The notes: generated by a model from the sequence alone, not told the origin. A stretch of 28,157 nucleotides of DNA from an uncultured Lachnospiraceae bacterium (GCA_937891165.1 CALAEX010000121.1:1-28157); one strand, 5' to 3'; counted from the first letter of the stretch, positions 9,546-16,033 are shown. A program made the numbers and translations.

Positions 9546-10838
9546 TTATTGATTTTCAATTGGGAAAATTATTGAGACTGTGAATTCTTTTGTATCTTTA
9601 TGGTATTCCCACTCAACATCTCCATTGTATTTTTTTGCTGTCCGACAAATACTTTTGAAACCATATCCGTGTAAACCACCAGACTTTTTTGTTGAAACAA
9701 GCCTACCATTCTTCACTAATGGGGGAGTATCGGATGAATTTGTGATATCAAAGACCAACATGTTCCCCAGTTTATTAATCCCTATGGTTATAATTTTATT
9801 GCTGCTATTAACAGCGGATTCTATAGCATTATCTAGCATATTGTTTAAAATTGACGTTAAATCATTATCAGCTATAAAAGAAACATTGGATTTGTGAATG
9901 TTTTTTTCAAAGGTTATATTATTCTTTTCGCAAATGTAATTATACTTGCTTAATATTAAATCTAATAATTTATTTGATGTTTTTCCAATTTGATTGGTTT
10001 TTTCTAAATCTTCTACTATTCCTTCAATATATTTTTTGAGTTTTATCGGTTCATCAGACAAATCATACAAAGCTCTGTAATGCTTTTTCGTATCGTGAAC
10101 AAACAGCTGAAGCTCGTCGTTTTGGTGTTCTAATAACTCAAAATATGTGTTATTGTTTTCTTGCTCTTGTTGAAATGCTTTCAATTCGAGAAGCTCTTGT
10201 TCTTTTCTCGCTTGATTTTGTTGCAATATGCATGTCACAATAACAGCCACAATCAAAAACAGGCTTGAACATGCTAAAATTAAGAGTACATTGTTAGGGA
10301 GAGTGAAATAACTGCAAATTATAACGAAATCCACCAATATCAACAACAGAGAAATTGGAAAAATAAAAAATGTAAAGTTTATTTTCCCATTGGATTGTGA
10401 TTTGTTAACAATTTCAGATACTATTTTCAATAATACAAATAATAATGACTTGCTGAAAACAATTAATAAGATATATGTGTACGTATTATTGATAAAATCA
10501 CGCATTGTTTCACCGTTTAGAAAGTTAATAGTGTTTAAAACAATAAACTCAGTTAAAAGAACTAAACATGCTATTAAAACCGAATAAAATAATGAAAATC
10601 GAATGCTTTGTTTGTATAATACTTTTGCGAAAACAAAATGAAAAATTAGCAGGACAACAATGTTAATTACAACATTATAGTTGAATATTAAATTCAATGC
10701 ACACATTACAATATATCCTACAGTTATGGCAATCGGCTTCTTAATTTTAAATTCTAATTTTTGTATGCTTTCATAGAAGGAAACAGATATGAGGGCTTCA
10801 ATAAGTTGAAGAATGATATTTAAAGATATTGAATGCAT
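9546..10838 (-). CDS. AgrC-like membrane sensor histidine kinase (GHKL type)
   Basis: The likely receptor kinase for the Agr-type peptide signal, 430 residues. About six hydrophobic segments fill residues 1-205 and form a polytopic sensor of the AgrC type. A coiled linker (about 205-240, rich in Glu/Gln/Lys) leads to the kinase core. The phospho-acceptor is His248 (FVHDTKKHYRAL). The N-box contains Asn337 (LNNMLDNAIESA) and the G-box is GLHGYGF (388-394); both belong to the GHKL ATPase domain. AAAGGAG precedes the ATG. The start lies one base beyond the stop of the response regulator gene, so translation is probably coupled. Family members bind a cyclic thiolactone or lactone peptide outside the cell and phosphorylate the LytTR regulator. 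The peptide and its protease are encoded divergently 1.3 kb away. Pairing with that peptide is inferred from the neighbourhood. Confidence 0.92.
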   Translation of the reverse strand: MHSISLNIILQLIEALISVSFYESIQKLEFKIKKPIAITVGYIVMCALNLIFNYNVVINIVVLLIFHFVFAKVLYKQSIRFSLFYSVLIACLVLLTEFIVLNTINFLNGETMRDFINNTYTYILLIVFSKSLLFVLLKIVSEIVNKSQSNGKINFTFFIFPISLLLILVDFVIICSYFTLPNNVLLILACSSLFLIVAVIVTCILQQNQARKEQELLELKAFQQEQENNNTYFELLEHQNDELQLFVHDTKKHYRALYDLSDEPIKLKKYIEGIVEDLEKTNQIGKTSNKLLDLILSKYNYICEKNNITFEKNIHKSNVSFIADNDLTSILNNMLDNAIESAVNSSNKIITIGINKLGNMLVFDITNSSDTPPLVKNGRLVSTKKSGGLHGYGFKSICRTAKKYNGDVEWEYHKDTKEFTVSIIFPIENQ

Positions 10839-10839
10839 A

Positions 10840-11547
10840 CTATTTTCTCCTTTTTAGGTAATTAAAAAAATATTTTCTGAATGTCGGTTGATTTCTGTAG
10901 GAAATACCTATAAGTTCACCTGTTGTTAATTTTACTTCATTGCGTTTGTATTGGTCTATGTAGTCAAGGTTTAATATATAACTTTTATGAACTCTGTAAA
11001 AACTTATATGTGTTAATTTTTTCTCCCAATAATCAATAAGGTTAGATGAGTAAAAAACACCCATAGTAGTTACAATTTTTACTTTGTGGTCATCGGTTTC
11101 GATATAAATAATATCTTTAGATTTGATTTTTTGTACTATATTGGAGTCTTTAAAAAATAGTTCTATTGTTTCGTCATTAATTAATTCAACAGCTTTATCA
11201 AGACCAGTGTAGAATCGCTGATAATCCAGTGGCTTTTTCATAAATCTTAAGGCGAATAAATCCATTGCATCGTCGATGTATTTTTCGTATTCTGTTATGA
11301 AGAAAATTATAATATTTTTGTTGTTTTCTTTTAGCTTTTTTGCAATTTCAAGACCGGAAACGTTACCTATTTCTATGTCCAAAAAAGCAATGTTGTAACT
11401 TTGGATAGACTCTAAAGCTTTTTCTCCATTATTAAACAAATCATAAAAACAAGTAATATTTCTTTCACCACAATATTTTTGTAAATATCTGAGAATTATA
11501 TCACCACACTTGTTGTCATCGTCGCAGATTAGTGCATTGATTGTCAT
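10840..11547 (-). CDS. AgrA-like LytTR response regulator
   Basis: A 235-residue two-component response regulator. The receiver domain (1-125) has the acidic pocket at Asp9-Asp11 and the phospho-acceptor Asp57 (IAFLDIEIG), with Thr104-equivalent and Lys residues in FFITEY and MKKPLDY. The LytTR DNA-binding domain covers about 140-233 (IIYIETDDHKVKI, FYRVHKSYILNLDYI). The ATG follows GGAGG at a good distance. The gene sits directly upstream of the kinase gene. A strong hairpin with a U-tract lies immediately before the ribosome binding site, so expression appears to depend on read-through from the XRE gene upstream. Targets would be LytTR direct repeats; I found none convincing in the promoter region of the peptide gene. 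Confidence 0.93.
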   Translation of the reverse strand: MTINALICDDDNKCGDIILRYLQKYCGERNITCFYDLFNNGEKALESIQSYNIAFLDIEIGNVSGLEIAKKLKENNKNIIIFFITEYEKYIDDAMDLFALRFMKKPLDYQRFYTGLDKAVELINDETIELFFKDSNIVQKIKSKDIIYIETDDHKVKIVTTMGVFYSSNLIDYWEKKLTHISFYRVHKSYILNLDYIDQYKRNEVKLTTGELIGISYRNQPTFRKYFFNYLKRRK

Positions 11548-11561
11548 ATATTCTACCTCCT

Positions 11562-11597
11562 AAAAAAAAGAAACTCAAAGAGAAGTCCTTGAGTTTC
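11562..11597 (-). terminator. Intrinsic terminator or attenuator directly before the AgrA-like gene
   Basis: On the minus strand GAAACTCAA (589-597 of this kilobase, 11589-11597) pairs with TTGAGTTTC (11570-11578), followed by eight T residues and then at once by the AGGAGG of the response regulator gene. It lies 33 bases after the XRE stop codon. The arrangement leaves no room for a promoter between the hairpin and the regulator gene. Confidence 0.8.
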
Positions 11598-11629
11598 ACT
11601 ATATCATATAATTTTAATTTTTTCAAATC

Positions 11630-11959
11630 CTATTTTAATTTTTGTGATTCTGTGTATGTCAATAATAGTTTAAATAATAATTCTTGTTCCGATACATTCA
11701 TTTGACGAATTAAATCAATAATATTATCTGCAACTGTATCTTTAATTGCACCGGAAAGTAATTCTGACGAACAAACATCCAATTCTTTACATAGATTTAC
11801 TAAGGTATTAAATGAAATACCGTTTTTACCTCGTTCTATATTAGATATTTCTGTAGGGGAAAGTTCAATTTTTTCAGCTAATTCAGCTTGTGTGAATCCA
11901 CGAAGTTTTCGGTATTTTGATATTCTGTATCCAATTAATTCATATCCGTCAATTCTCAT
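11630..11959 (-). CDS. XRE-family helix-turn-helix regulator
   Basis: A 109-residue protein. A Cro/C1-type helix-turn-helix covers about residues 8-66 (ISKYRKLRGFTQAELAEKIELSPTEISNIERGK), the standard form of the family. The C-terminal 40 residues are helical and probably dimerise it. GGAGG stands seven bases before the ATG, and TATAAT close upstream could be its -10 box. It is the first gene of the leftward unit that continues into the AgrA/AgrC-like genes through a hairpin. It faces the AgrD-like gene across 218 bases, so it is well placed to repress both directions. SinR/C1-like regulators often control mobile elements, and it may serve the element rather than the signalling system. Confidence 0.88.
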   Translation of the reverse strand: MRIDGYELIGYRISKYRKLRGFTQAELAEKIELSPTEISNIERGKNGISFNTLVNLCKELDVCSSELLSGAIKDTVADNIIDLIRQMNVSEQELLFKLLLTYTESQKLK

Positions 11960-12078
11960 AATATCGCCTCCAAATTATAATAACATTTAAGATAAAAGAA
12001 TGAAATAAAATGCTATTTAATAATTTGAATTGTCATTTGTAAAAAAATAAAATTATTTTTCAAGTTATGGGTTTTTAT

Positions 12079-12106
12079 TTGAAAAATATTGTGTTTTGGT
12101 TATTAA
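12079..12106 (+). promoter_or_regulatory. Possible promoter of the AgrD/AgrB-like genes
   Basis: TTGAAA (12079-12084) and TATTAA (12101-12106) are separated by 16 bases, giving a leader of about 65 bases before the peptide start. The whole 12000-12160 stretch is very AT-rich, so other boxes are possible. Confidence 0.3.
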
Positions 12107-12177
12107 AGAAGAAAATGTAAAAAATATATTGTTAGATAAATCAAAATGAGTTAAAGTTATTATGGAGGTGTAAAAAA

Positions 12178-12315
12178 ATGAAGATGAAAAAAATCAATAA
12201 ATTAATTAAACTTATCAATTTTTCATTGAAGGTTGATGCTAATTCAATAAGCACGGCAATTGCTTTTCAACCACCAGTACCGAAAGCATTAAAAAGGTTT
12301 AAAAATGATAAGTAG
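12178..12315 (+). CDS. AgrD-like autoinducer propeptide with serine in place of cysteine
   Basis: A 45-residue open frame with GGAGG seven bases before its ATG. It has the AgrD plan: a basic amphipathic N-terminal helix (KMKKINKLIKLINFSLK), a short signal segment, then the conserved tail FQPPVPKALKRF with the xPxxPxxL pattern seen in AgrD recognition tails. Aligned on that tail, the ring position that is Cys in most AgrD peptides is Ser25. The predicted ring is therefore Ser-Thr-Ala-Ile-Ala (25-29), with an exocyclic N-terminal tail from around Ala21-Ile24. There is no cysteine in the peptide. A serine lactone is established for some staphylococcal peptides (S. intermedius group). It overlaps the AgrB-like gene by 11 bases, so the two are translationally coupled. 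The mature ends are an inference. Confidence 0.8.
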   Translation: MKMKKINKLIKLINFSLKVDANSISTAIAFQPPVPKALKRFKNDK

Positions 12316-12895
12316 AATATCTAATAGAATTACTCAAAGACTAGTTCGAAAAAATATAATACCTGAAGTTGAAACTGAATTGTTCCACTATGGTTTGTTT
12401 ATTATTTTTTCAGAATTATCTGCATTGATATATTGTTTGTTTGTTGGAACTATTTTGAAAATCACTCTTGTTAGTGTTTTGTTTTATGTGCTTTTTTTGG
12501 TTTTACATAGATTTGCTGGTGGGTTTCATGTGAAAACTGAATTGTGTTGTCAAATAATAACATCGTTATTTTTTTTGATGGGAATAGTTGGAATTAAATT
12601 AAGTGTTCTAGTTGATTCTGGTTGCTTGATGGTAATTTGTGCATTTTCCTCATTGTTACTCGTTATTCTTTCTCCAGCAGATACTCCACAGAAGCCAATA
12701 GAACCCAAAGAACGTGTTGTATTTAAAAAAATTATATTAATAGCAGTAATAATAAGTTTTACAATGGTTATTCTTCTTAATTTAATAGAAGCATATATGT
12801 ACGCAAATACAATCGTAGTTGCAATAGTAATGCAAACAATATCAGTGATACTAGGCAAATTATTTAATAAAAATCTTTTAAACAGCAAAACATGA
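12305..12895 (+). CDS. AgrB-like membrane peptidase that processes the autoinducer
   Basis: A 196-residue membrane cysteine endopeptidase of the accessory gene regulator B family, close to the usual length. The motif LHRFAGGFHVKTELCC carries the catalytic pair: His75 and Cys82 have the same seven-residue spacing as His77 and Cys84 of the S. aureus enzyme. Hydrophobic segments cover about 28-50, 52-68, 82-105, 107-122, 140-160 and 165-188. The family cuts the C-terminal tail off AgrD and closes the ring through an acyl-enzyme. Here the acceptor on the peptide would be Ser rather than Cys. The gene overlaps the propeptide gene in front (11 bases) and the XRE gene behind (ATGA, 4 bases). The gene encodes no extra export domain. 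Confidence 0.92.
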   Translation: MISRISNRITQRLVRKNIIPEVETELFHYGLFIIFSELSALIYCLFVGTILKITLVSVLFYVLFLVLHRFAGGFHVKTELCCQIITSLFFLMGIVGIKLSVLVDSGCLMVICAFSSLLLVILSPADTPQKPIEPKERVVFKKIILIAVIISFTMVILLNLIEAYMYANTIVVAIVMQTISVILGKLFNKNLLNSKT

Positions 12896-13230
12896 GATTT
12901 GGTGATTTTCTTAAATTCTTTAGACTACAAAAAGGTATGACTTTGCGTGATTTATCAAGTAAAGTCAATCTAGGATTTTCCTATTTGTGTGATATCGAAA
13001 ACAATAGAAAAGCTGCCCCAAACGATATGGCTTTATTAAAAATTGCTAGCATTTTAAAGTTAAGTATATCTGAAAAAGCTGAATTTTTTGATTTAGCAGC
13101 TGAATCAAAAAGAAATATAGATAAAAATAATTTCCACATACCTGCTGATATTGGTGAGTATATATCTTATGATGAAAAAACAAAAAATGAATTACGTAAA
13201 AATATGAAAAATAGTAAGAACAACAAATAA
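12892..13230 (+). CDS. XRE-family regulator coupled to the AgrB-like gene
   Basis: A 112-residue protein with an N-terminal helix-turn-helix (about residues 4-62: FLKFFRLQKGMTLRDLSSKVNLGFSYLCDIENNRK). A basic, low-complexity C-terminus (NELRKNMKNSKNNK) follows. The start codon overlaps the AgrB stop as ATGA. It is different from the XRE protein at 11630-11959. Having it in the peptide-making operon suggests that it is expressed with the signal and either feeds back on the divergent promoter region or controls downstream element genes; neither is shown by the sequence. It resembles helix-turn-helix proteins that often sit in front of ImmA-type partners, but no such partner is present. Confidence 0.85.
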   Translation: MRFGDFLKFFRLQKGMTLRDLSSKVNLGFSYLCDIENNRKAAPNDMALLKIASILKLSISEKAEFFDLAAESKRNIDKNNFHIPADIGEYISYDEKTKNELRKNMKNSKNNK

Positions 13231-13300
13231 TATAAAAAGAATATATCCCTTTTATTAGGGGTATATTTGATGAATAGTTGTTCTCTAACAGTGAACAAAA

Positions 13301-13489
13301 ATGATAGGCATATCAACAAATGTAACGATTAGAACAAAGAAAGTACATTGTCCATTTTGCGGTGGTCGGTTGTGCGATACTTTAAAAACGGAAAAGATTT
13401 TATATAACAACTTAAAAGTAAACGAATGCATAATAATTGTTAAATGTCATAAATGTGGAAAAAAAGTAAGTATAAATATTTGTAATTAA
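13301..13489 (+). CDS. Small zinc-ribbon protein
   Basis: A 62-residue protein with two CxxC knuckles, Cys17/Cys20 (CPFCGG) and Cys49/Cys52 (CHKCGK), plus Cys25 and Cys43. The spacing fits a zinc ribbon. It recalls the small Com-type zinc-finger proteins of phages and mobile elements, which act on translation, but the match is only in pattern. There is no clear ribosome binding site before the ATG, so the start is uncertain. It follows the XRE gene by 70 bases containing a modest hairpin, and a strong terminator lies 24 bases after its stop. Confidence 0.55.
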   Translation: MIGISTNVTIRTKKVHCPFCGGRLCDTLKTEKILYNNLKVNECIIIVKCHKCGKKVSINICN

Positions 13490-13512
13490 ATTATATGTAC
13501 AGTGCTTCATAA

Positions 13513-13553
13513 AAAATAGAAGTCTGACGATTTCGTCGGACTTCTATTTTTTT
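13513..13553 (+). terminator. Strong terminator ending the agr-like plus-strand unit
   Basis: AATAGAAGTCTGACGA and TCGTCGGACTTCTATT form a 16-pair stem with one wobble pair and a tiny loop, with A-run before and T-run after. It separates the signalling genes from the recombination module, and could act in both directions. Confidence 0.88.
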
Positions 13554-13673
13554 GTCCTTCGAAAAGAAAGGGCAATAAATGACAGTTTATTGGTTACCGT
13601 ATATTGCTGAATATCCATAGTTTCCTGAATTTTTGAACTTAGAAAACATCAAAAATTTAAGGAGACTATAAAA

Positions 13674-14174
13674 ATGAGTTTTAACAGAAGAAATGAATAT
13701 AAAAAATATATTGCAAAACAGGAAGCTCAAAAAAGAGAATACATAGCACTTGGCCTTTCTGATGAACAGGTATCCAAAATACAAGAATTAGATAAACAAC
13801 AATTTTTGAGTGATATGCGTTTTTATATGCACAACCAATCTTTTGATTATGTTAATGATGACTTTGAAAGCGACGAACAAAGTCCACTATTCAAAAAATA
13901 CTTTTATCATCTAGTTACATATCAGGAACCAATTGATAAATATCTTGGTATGGATATTGAAAATGATGAGTTGATAATTGCAATAAATAAATTATCACCA
14001 ATTCAAAAAGAAATTTTAAAACTGTTGCTTGATGGTTGTTCGGTAGAAGAAATTAATAAAATTACGCTTATTCCTTGTCGAACCATTTATTATAAAAAGA
14101 AACAAATTAGACAGAAGTTACTTCCATCTATGAAAAAACTTTTTCCTGAATGTTTTGATGTTGATGAAGGGTGA
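13674..14174 (+). CDS. Sigma-70 region 4-like protein of the mobile element
   Basis: A 166-residue protein. The C-terminal part (about 105-155: INKLSPIQKEILKLLLDGCSVEEINKITLIPCRTIYYKKKQIRQKL) has the helix-turn-helix of sigma region 4. The N-terminal two thirds are charged and lack the region 2 core, so it is not a full sigma factor. Such proteins commonly lie just before xis and int in Tn916-like and Tn1549-like elements, where they are presumed to regulate element transcription. AAGGAG stands nine bases before the ATG. A 13-codon ATG frame (13578-13619) lies upstream but nothing supports it. Confidence 0.75.
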   Translation: MSFNRRNEYKKYIAKQEAQKREYIALGLSDEQVSKIQELDKQQFLSDMRFYMHNQSFDYVNDDFESDEQSPLFKKYFYHLVTYQEPIDKYLGMDIENDELIIAINKLSPIQKEILKLLLDGCSVEEINKITLIPCRTIYYKKKQIRQKLLPSMKKLFPECFDVDEG

Positions 14175-14175
14175 A

Positions 14176-14271
14176 ATGAGTGAATTGCAATACATATTAT
14201 AAATGTATACAAAAAAATCTGATGTTGAAAATCTTGTTGAGGAGCAGCAGAAAGATATTGCAAGGAGGTGA
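14176..14271 (+). pseudogene. Broken short frame before xis
   Basis: ATG at 14176 opens a frame interrupted by TAA (14200-14202). It resumes at ATG 14203 (MYTKKSDVENLVEEQQKDI) and ends at TGA (14269-14271), all in the reading frame of xis. It could be a decayed small element gene whose end carries the xis ribosome binding site. It is too short to assign. Confidence 0.3.
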
Positions 14272-14277
14272 TTATTT

Positions 14278-14529
14278 ATATTTAACGCATTATATGAAAA
14301 GTTTTTTAATTTAATTTGCAGTATTTCGGGTGAAATTGAAATTCCTATATGGGAGAAATATACTCTCTCAATTGAGGAAGCGGCAGAGTATTTTCGCATA
14401 GGTGAAAATAAACTTAGAAACATTATCAGTAAAGATAAATTTGCGGATTTCATTTTATGGAATGGCAATAGAGCACAAATCAAACGAAAACTTTTTGAAA
14501 AATATATTGATAAATTGAATTCTATATAA
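14278..14529 (+). CDS. xis: Tn916-type excisionase with no canonical start codon
   Basis: The frame ends at TAA 14527-14529 and encodes the Xis fold: IPIWEKYTLSIEEAAEYFRI, then GENKLRNI, NGNRAQIKRKLFEKYID. This closely follows Tn916 Xis as I remember it. Xis bends DNA at the element ends and directs the integrase towards excision. No ATG, GTG or usable TTG occurs in frame before the conserved core. A near-perfect Shine-Dalgarno (AAGGAGGTGAT, 14262-14272) points to ATA at 14278, giving 83 residues and about 25 residues more than needed before the core. An in-frame TGA stands three codons upstream. Either ATA, a poor start, is used, or expression depends on stop-codon read-through, or the gene is silenced. 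The coordinates assume ATA. Confidence 0.75.
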   Translation: MFNALYEKFFNLICSISGEIEIPIWEKYTLSIEEAAEYFRIGENKLRNIISKDKFADFILWNGNRAQIKRKLFEKYIDKLNSI

Positions 14530-14532
14530 TTG

Positions 14533-14593
14533 CACATTTGAATTGCCGGCCGTGATGTGGTAATTTATTGATGCTATATCACGGTCAAATGTG
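14533..14593. repeat. Two-step inverted repeat between xis and int
   Basis: CACATTTG (14533-14540) matches CAAATGTG (14586-14593), and inside it CCGTGAT (14550-14556) matches ATCACGG (14578-14584). The structure ends six bases before the integrase ribosome binding site region, so it could be a hairpin limiting int translation or a protein-binding site. Confidence 0.6.
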
Positions 14594-14610
14594 TCAGAAT
14601 GGAGGTTAAT

Positions 14611-15876
14611 ATGTCAGAAAAAAGACGTGATAAAAAAGGCAGACTTCTTTGGAATGGTGAAAGCCAAAGGAAAGATGGAAAGTATGAATACAAATACATT
14701 GATGCAAAAGGTATTAGACATTCAGCATACAGTTGGAAACTTGTCGATACAGATAAAGCTCCTACAGGCAAAAGATGTGAAATGAGTCTTCGAGAAATGG
14801 AAAAACAAATTCAGCGAGATATTGCAGATGGAATTACAAGGGATTCAAATTGTAAAACATTGAATGATTTTTGGCAGAAATATATTGATATGAAATATGA
14901 ACTTAAACAATCTACACGTACAAATTACAAGTATATGTACAAAAAATATGTTTCTGAAGAATTAGGGGTTAAGAATCTTTCGTCAATAAAATATAGTGAT
15001 ATTAAAAAGTTTTATGTTTCTCTTATTAATGAACGAGGATTTAAACCTGCTAGTATGGAAATTATAAATACAATTTTGCATCCGGTTTTCTCTATGGCTG
15101 TAAGGGATGGATATATTCGTGTAAATCCTTCTGCTGGAGTAATGAGTGAAATAAAGAAAAGTCATAATTGGGAGAAAGGAAAAAGGCATGCTCTCACAGT
15201 TGCTCAACAAGAGGCTTTTGTAGACTTTATATCCAATTCTTATATGTATAAAAGGTGGTTGCCCTTGTTTACGGTGTTTTTAGGTACGGGTTGCCGTGTT
15301 GGTGAAATAGTAGGGTTAAGATGGGTGGATTGTGATTTTAATGAAGGAATTATCAATATTAATCATAACTTGATATATCGTCAGCAAGACAATGGAACTT
15401 GCGAATATCATATAACTACACCAAAGACTAAATCAGGAGAAAGAATTGTTCCAATGCTTGAAGATGTCAAAAAGGCTTTAATTGAAGAACGAAGATATCA
15501 AGAAGATGAAGGATTTAATGAAACTATCATTGATGGTTATTCGGGATTCGTTTTTAGAAATAGATTTGGTGATGTTCATTCTCGCATGGCTATCAATAGA
15601 GTAATCGACCGTATTATAAAAGCATACAATATTCAAGAAATGGAATCTGCTAAAAAGGCAAATAGAGAACCCTTACTTCTTCCTCATTTTACAGTCCATA
15701 ATTTGAGGCATACCTTTTGTACAAGGTTCTGTGAAAACGAAACCAATTTAAAGGTTATTCAAGAAATAATGGGACATGCAGATATTACGACTACTATGGA
15801 TGTTTATAATGAGGCAACTAAAGACAAGAAAATAGAATCATTTGCAAGTCTTGAGGGGAAAATTAAAATACGATGA
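14611..15876 (+). CDS. int: Tn916-family tyrosine integrase
   Basis: A 421-residue site-specific tyrosine recombinase that joins and excises the element. The start is ATG 14611: GGAGG at 14601-14605 lies five bases before it, while the longer frame from 14599 would overlap that site. Domains are the Tn916-type arm-binding domain (about 1-75, KKGRLLWNGESQRKDGKYEYKY), the SAM-like core-binding domain (about 85-180) and the catalytic domain (190-415). The catalytic residues are all visible: Arg in GTGCRVGEI, Lys in PKTKSGERI, His-x-x-Arg in HNLRHTF, His in GHADITTTMD and Tyr in MDVYNEAT. The length is that of the family. The enzyme looks intact. Tn916-type integrases usually insert in AT-rich sites rather than in tRNA genes, and no tRNA is next to it here. 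Confidence 0.95.
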   Translation: MSEKRRDKKGRLLWNGESQRKDGKYEYKYIDAKGIRHSAYSWKLVDTDKAPTGKRCEMSLREMEKQIQRDIADGITRDSNCKTLNDFWQKYIDMKYELKQSTRTNYKYMYKKYVSEELGVKNLSSIKYSDIKKFYVSLINERGFKPASMEIINTILHPVFSMAVRDGYIRVNPSAGVMSEIKKSHNWEKGKRHALTVAQQEAFVDFISNSYMYKRWLPLFTVFLGTGCRVGEIVGLRWVDCDFNEGIININHNLIYRQQDNGTCEYHITTPKTKSGERIVPMLEDVKKALIEERRYQEDEGFNETIIDGYSGFVFRNRFGDVHSRMAINRVIDRIIKAYNIQEMESAKKANREPLLLPHFTVHNLRHTFCTRFCENETNLKVIQEIMGHADITTTMDVYNEATKDKKIESFASLEGKIKIR

Positions 15877-15898
15877 TTTTACGACAACTTTTACGACA
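15877..15898. repeat. Tandem TTTTACGACA repeats, candidate integrase arm sites
   Basis: TTTTACGACA occurs at 15877-15886 and 15889-15898, a 12-base period, starting directly after the int stop codon. Tn916-type integrases bind short direct repeats inside each element end with their N-terminal domain, so this is the expected place. No matching copy was found elsewhere in the window. Confidence 0.55.
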
Positions 15899-15958
15899 TT
15901 TCATCACAAACTTATGAAAAGTTATAAAAAGATATGTTGTTACAAAGTACGCAGAATA

Positions 15959-16011
15959 GGGGATTTAAGAAGATGTGAGAATATATATCAAGGTCTTAAA
16001 TGTAAATCCCC
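15959..16011. repeat. Inverted repeat near the element's right end
   Basis: GGGGATTTA (15959-15967) is the exact reverse complement of 16003-16011, and TTTAAGA/TCTTAAA lie just inside. It falls where the element end or attachment core would be expected, or it may be an RNA hairpin after int. Confidence 0.45.
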
Positions 16012-16033
16012 ACAATGAAACCATTAGAATAAT

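Larger units (their letters stand above)
13674..16033 (+). mobile_element. Recombination module and right end of a Tn916-type integrative element
   Basis: A sigma-like protein, an excisionase and a tyrosine integrase in this order, the last with repeats against its stop codon, are the standard end of a Tn916-family element. The outer end should fall between the direct repeats and the terminator at 16034. The Agr-like, RHS and protease genes to the left are probably cargo, but no left end, relaxase or conjugation gene is in the window. The element may extend beyond base 1 or be a reduced one. Confidence 0.65.

Noticed and set aside
12120..12170. GTTAGA and GTTAAAG as a LytTR-type direct repeat before the AgrD-like gene
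   Set aside because: The start-to-start distance is about 19 bases rather than about 21-22, and both copies miss several consensus positions in very AT-rich DNA.
12550..12888. 112-codon minus-strand frame opposite the AgrB-like gene
   Set aside because: It is an antisense shadow. The plus strand encodes the AgrB catalytic motif and has a coupled upstream gene.
13578..13619. 13-codon frame before the sigma-like gene, possible leader peptide
   Set aside because: It has only a weak ribosome binding site, no attenuator hairpin after it and no runs of a regulatory amino acid.
14118..14537. 139-codon minus-strand frame over the excisionase
   Set aside because: It is an antisense shadow of a clear Xis core, with no ribosome binding site and a low-complexity product.
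15877..16033. tRNA gene 3' end as attachment site for the integrase
   Set aside because: No tRNA cloverleaf or CCA-like end is present, and Tn916-type integrases do not usually use tRNA genes.
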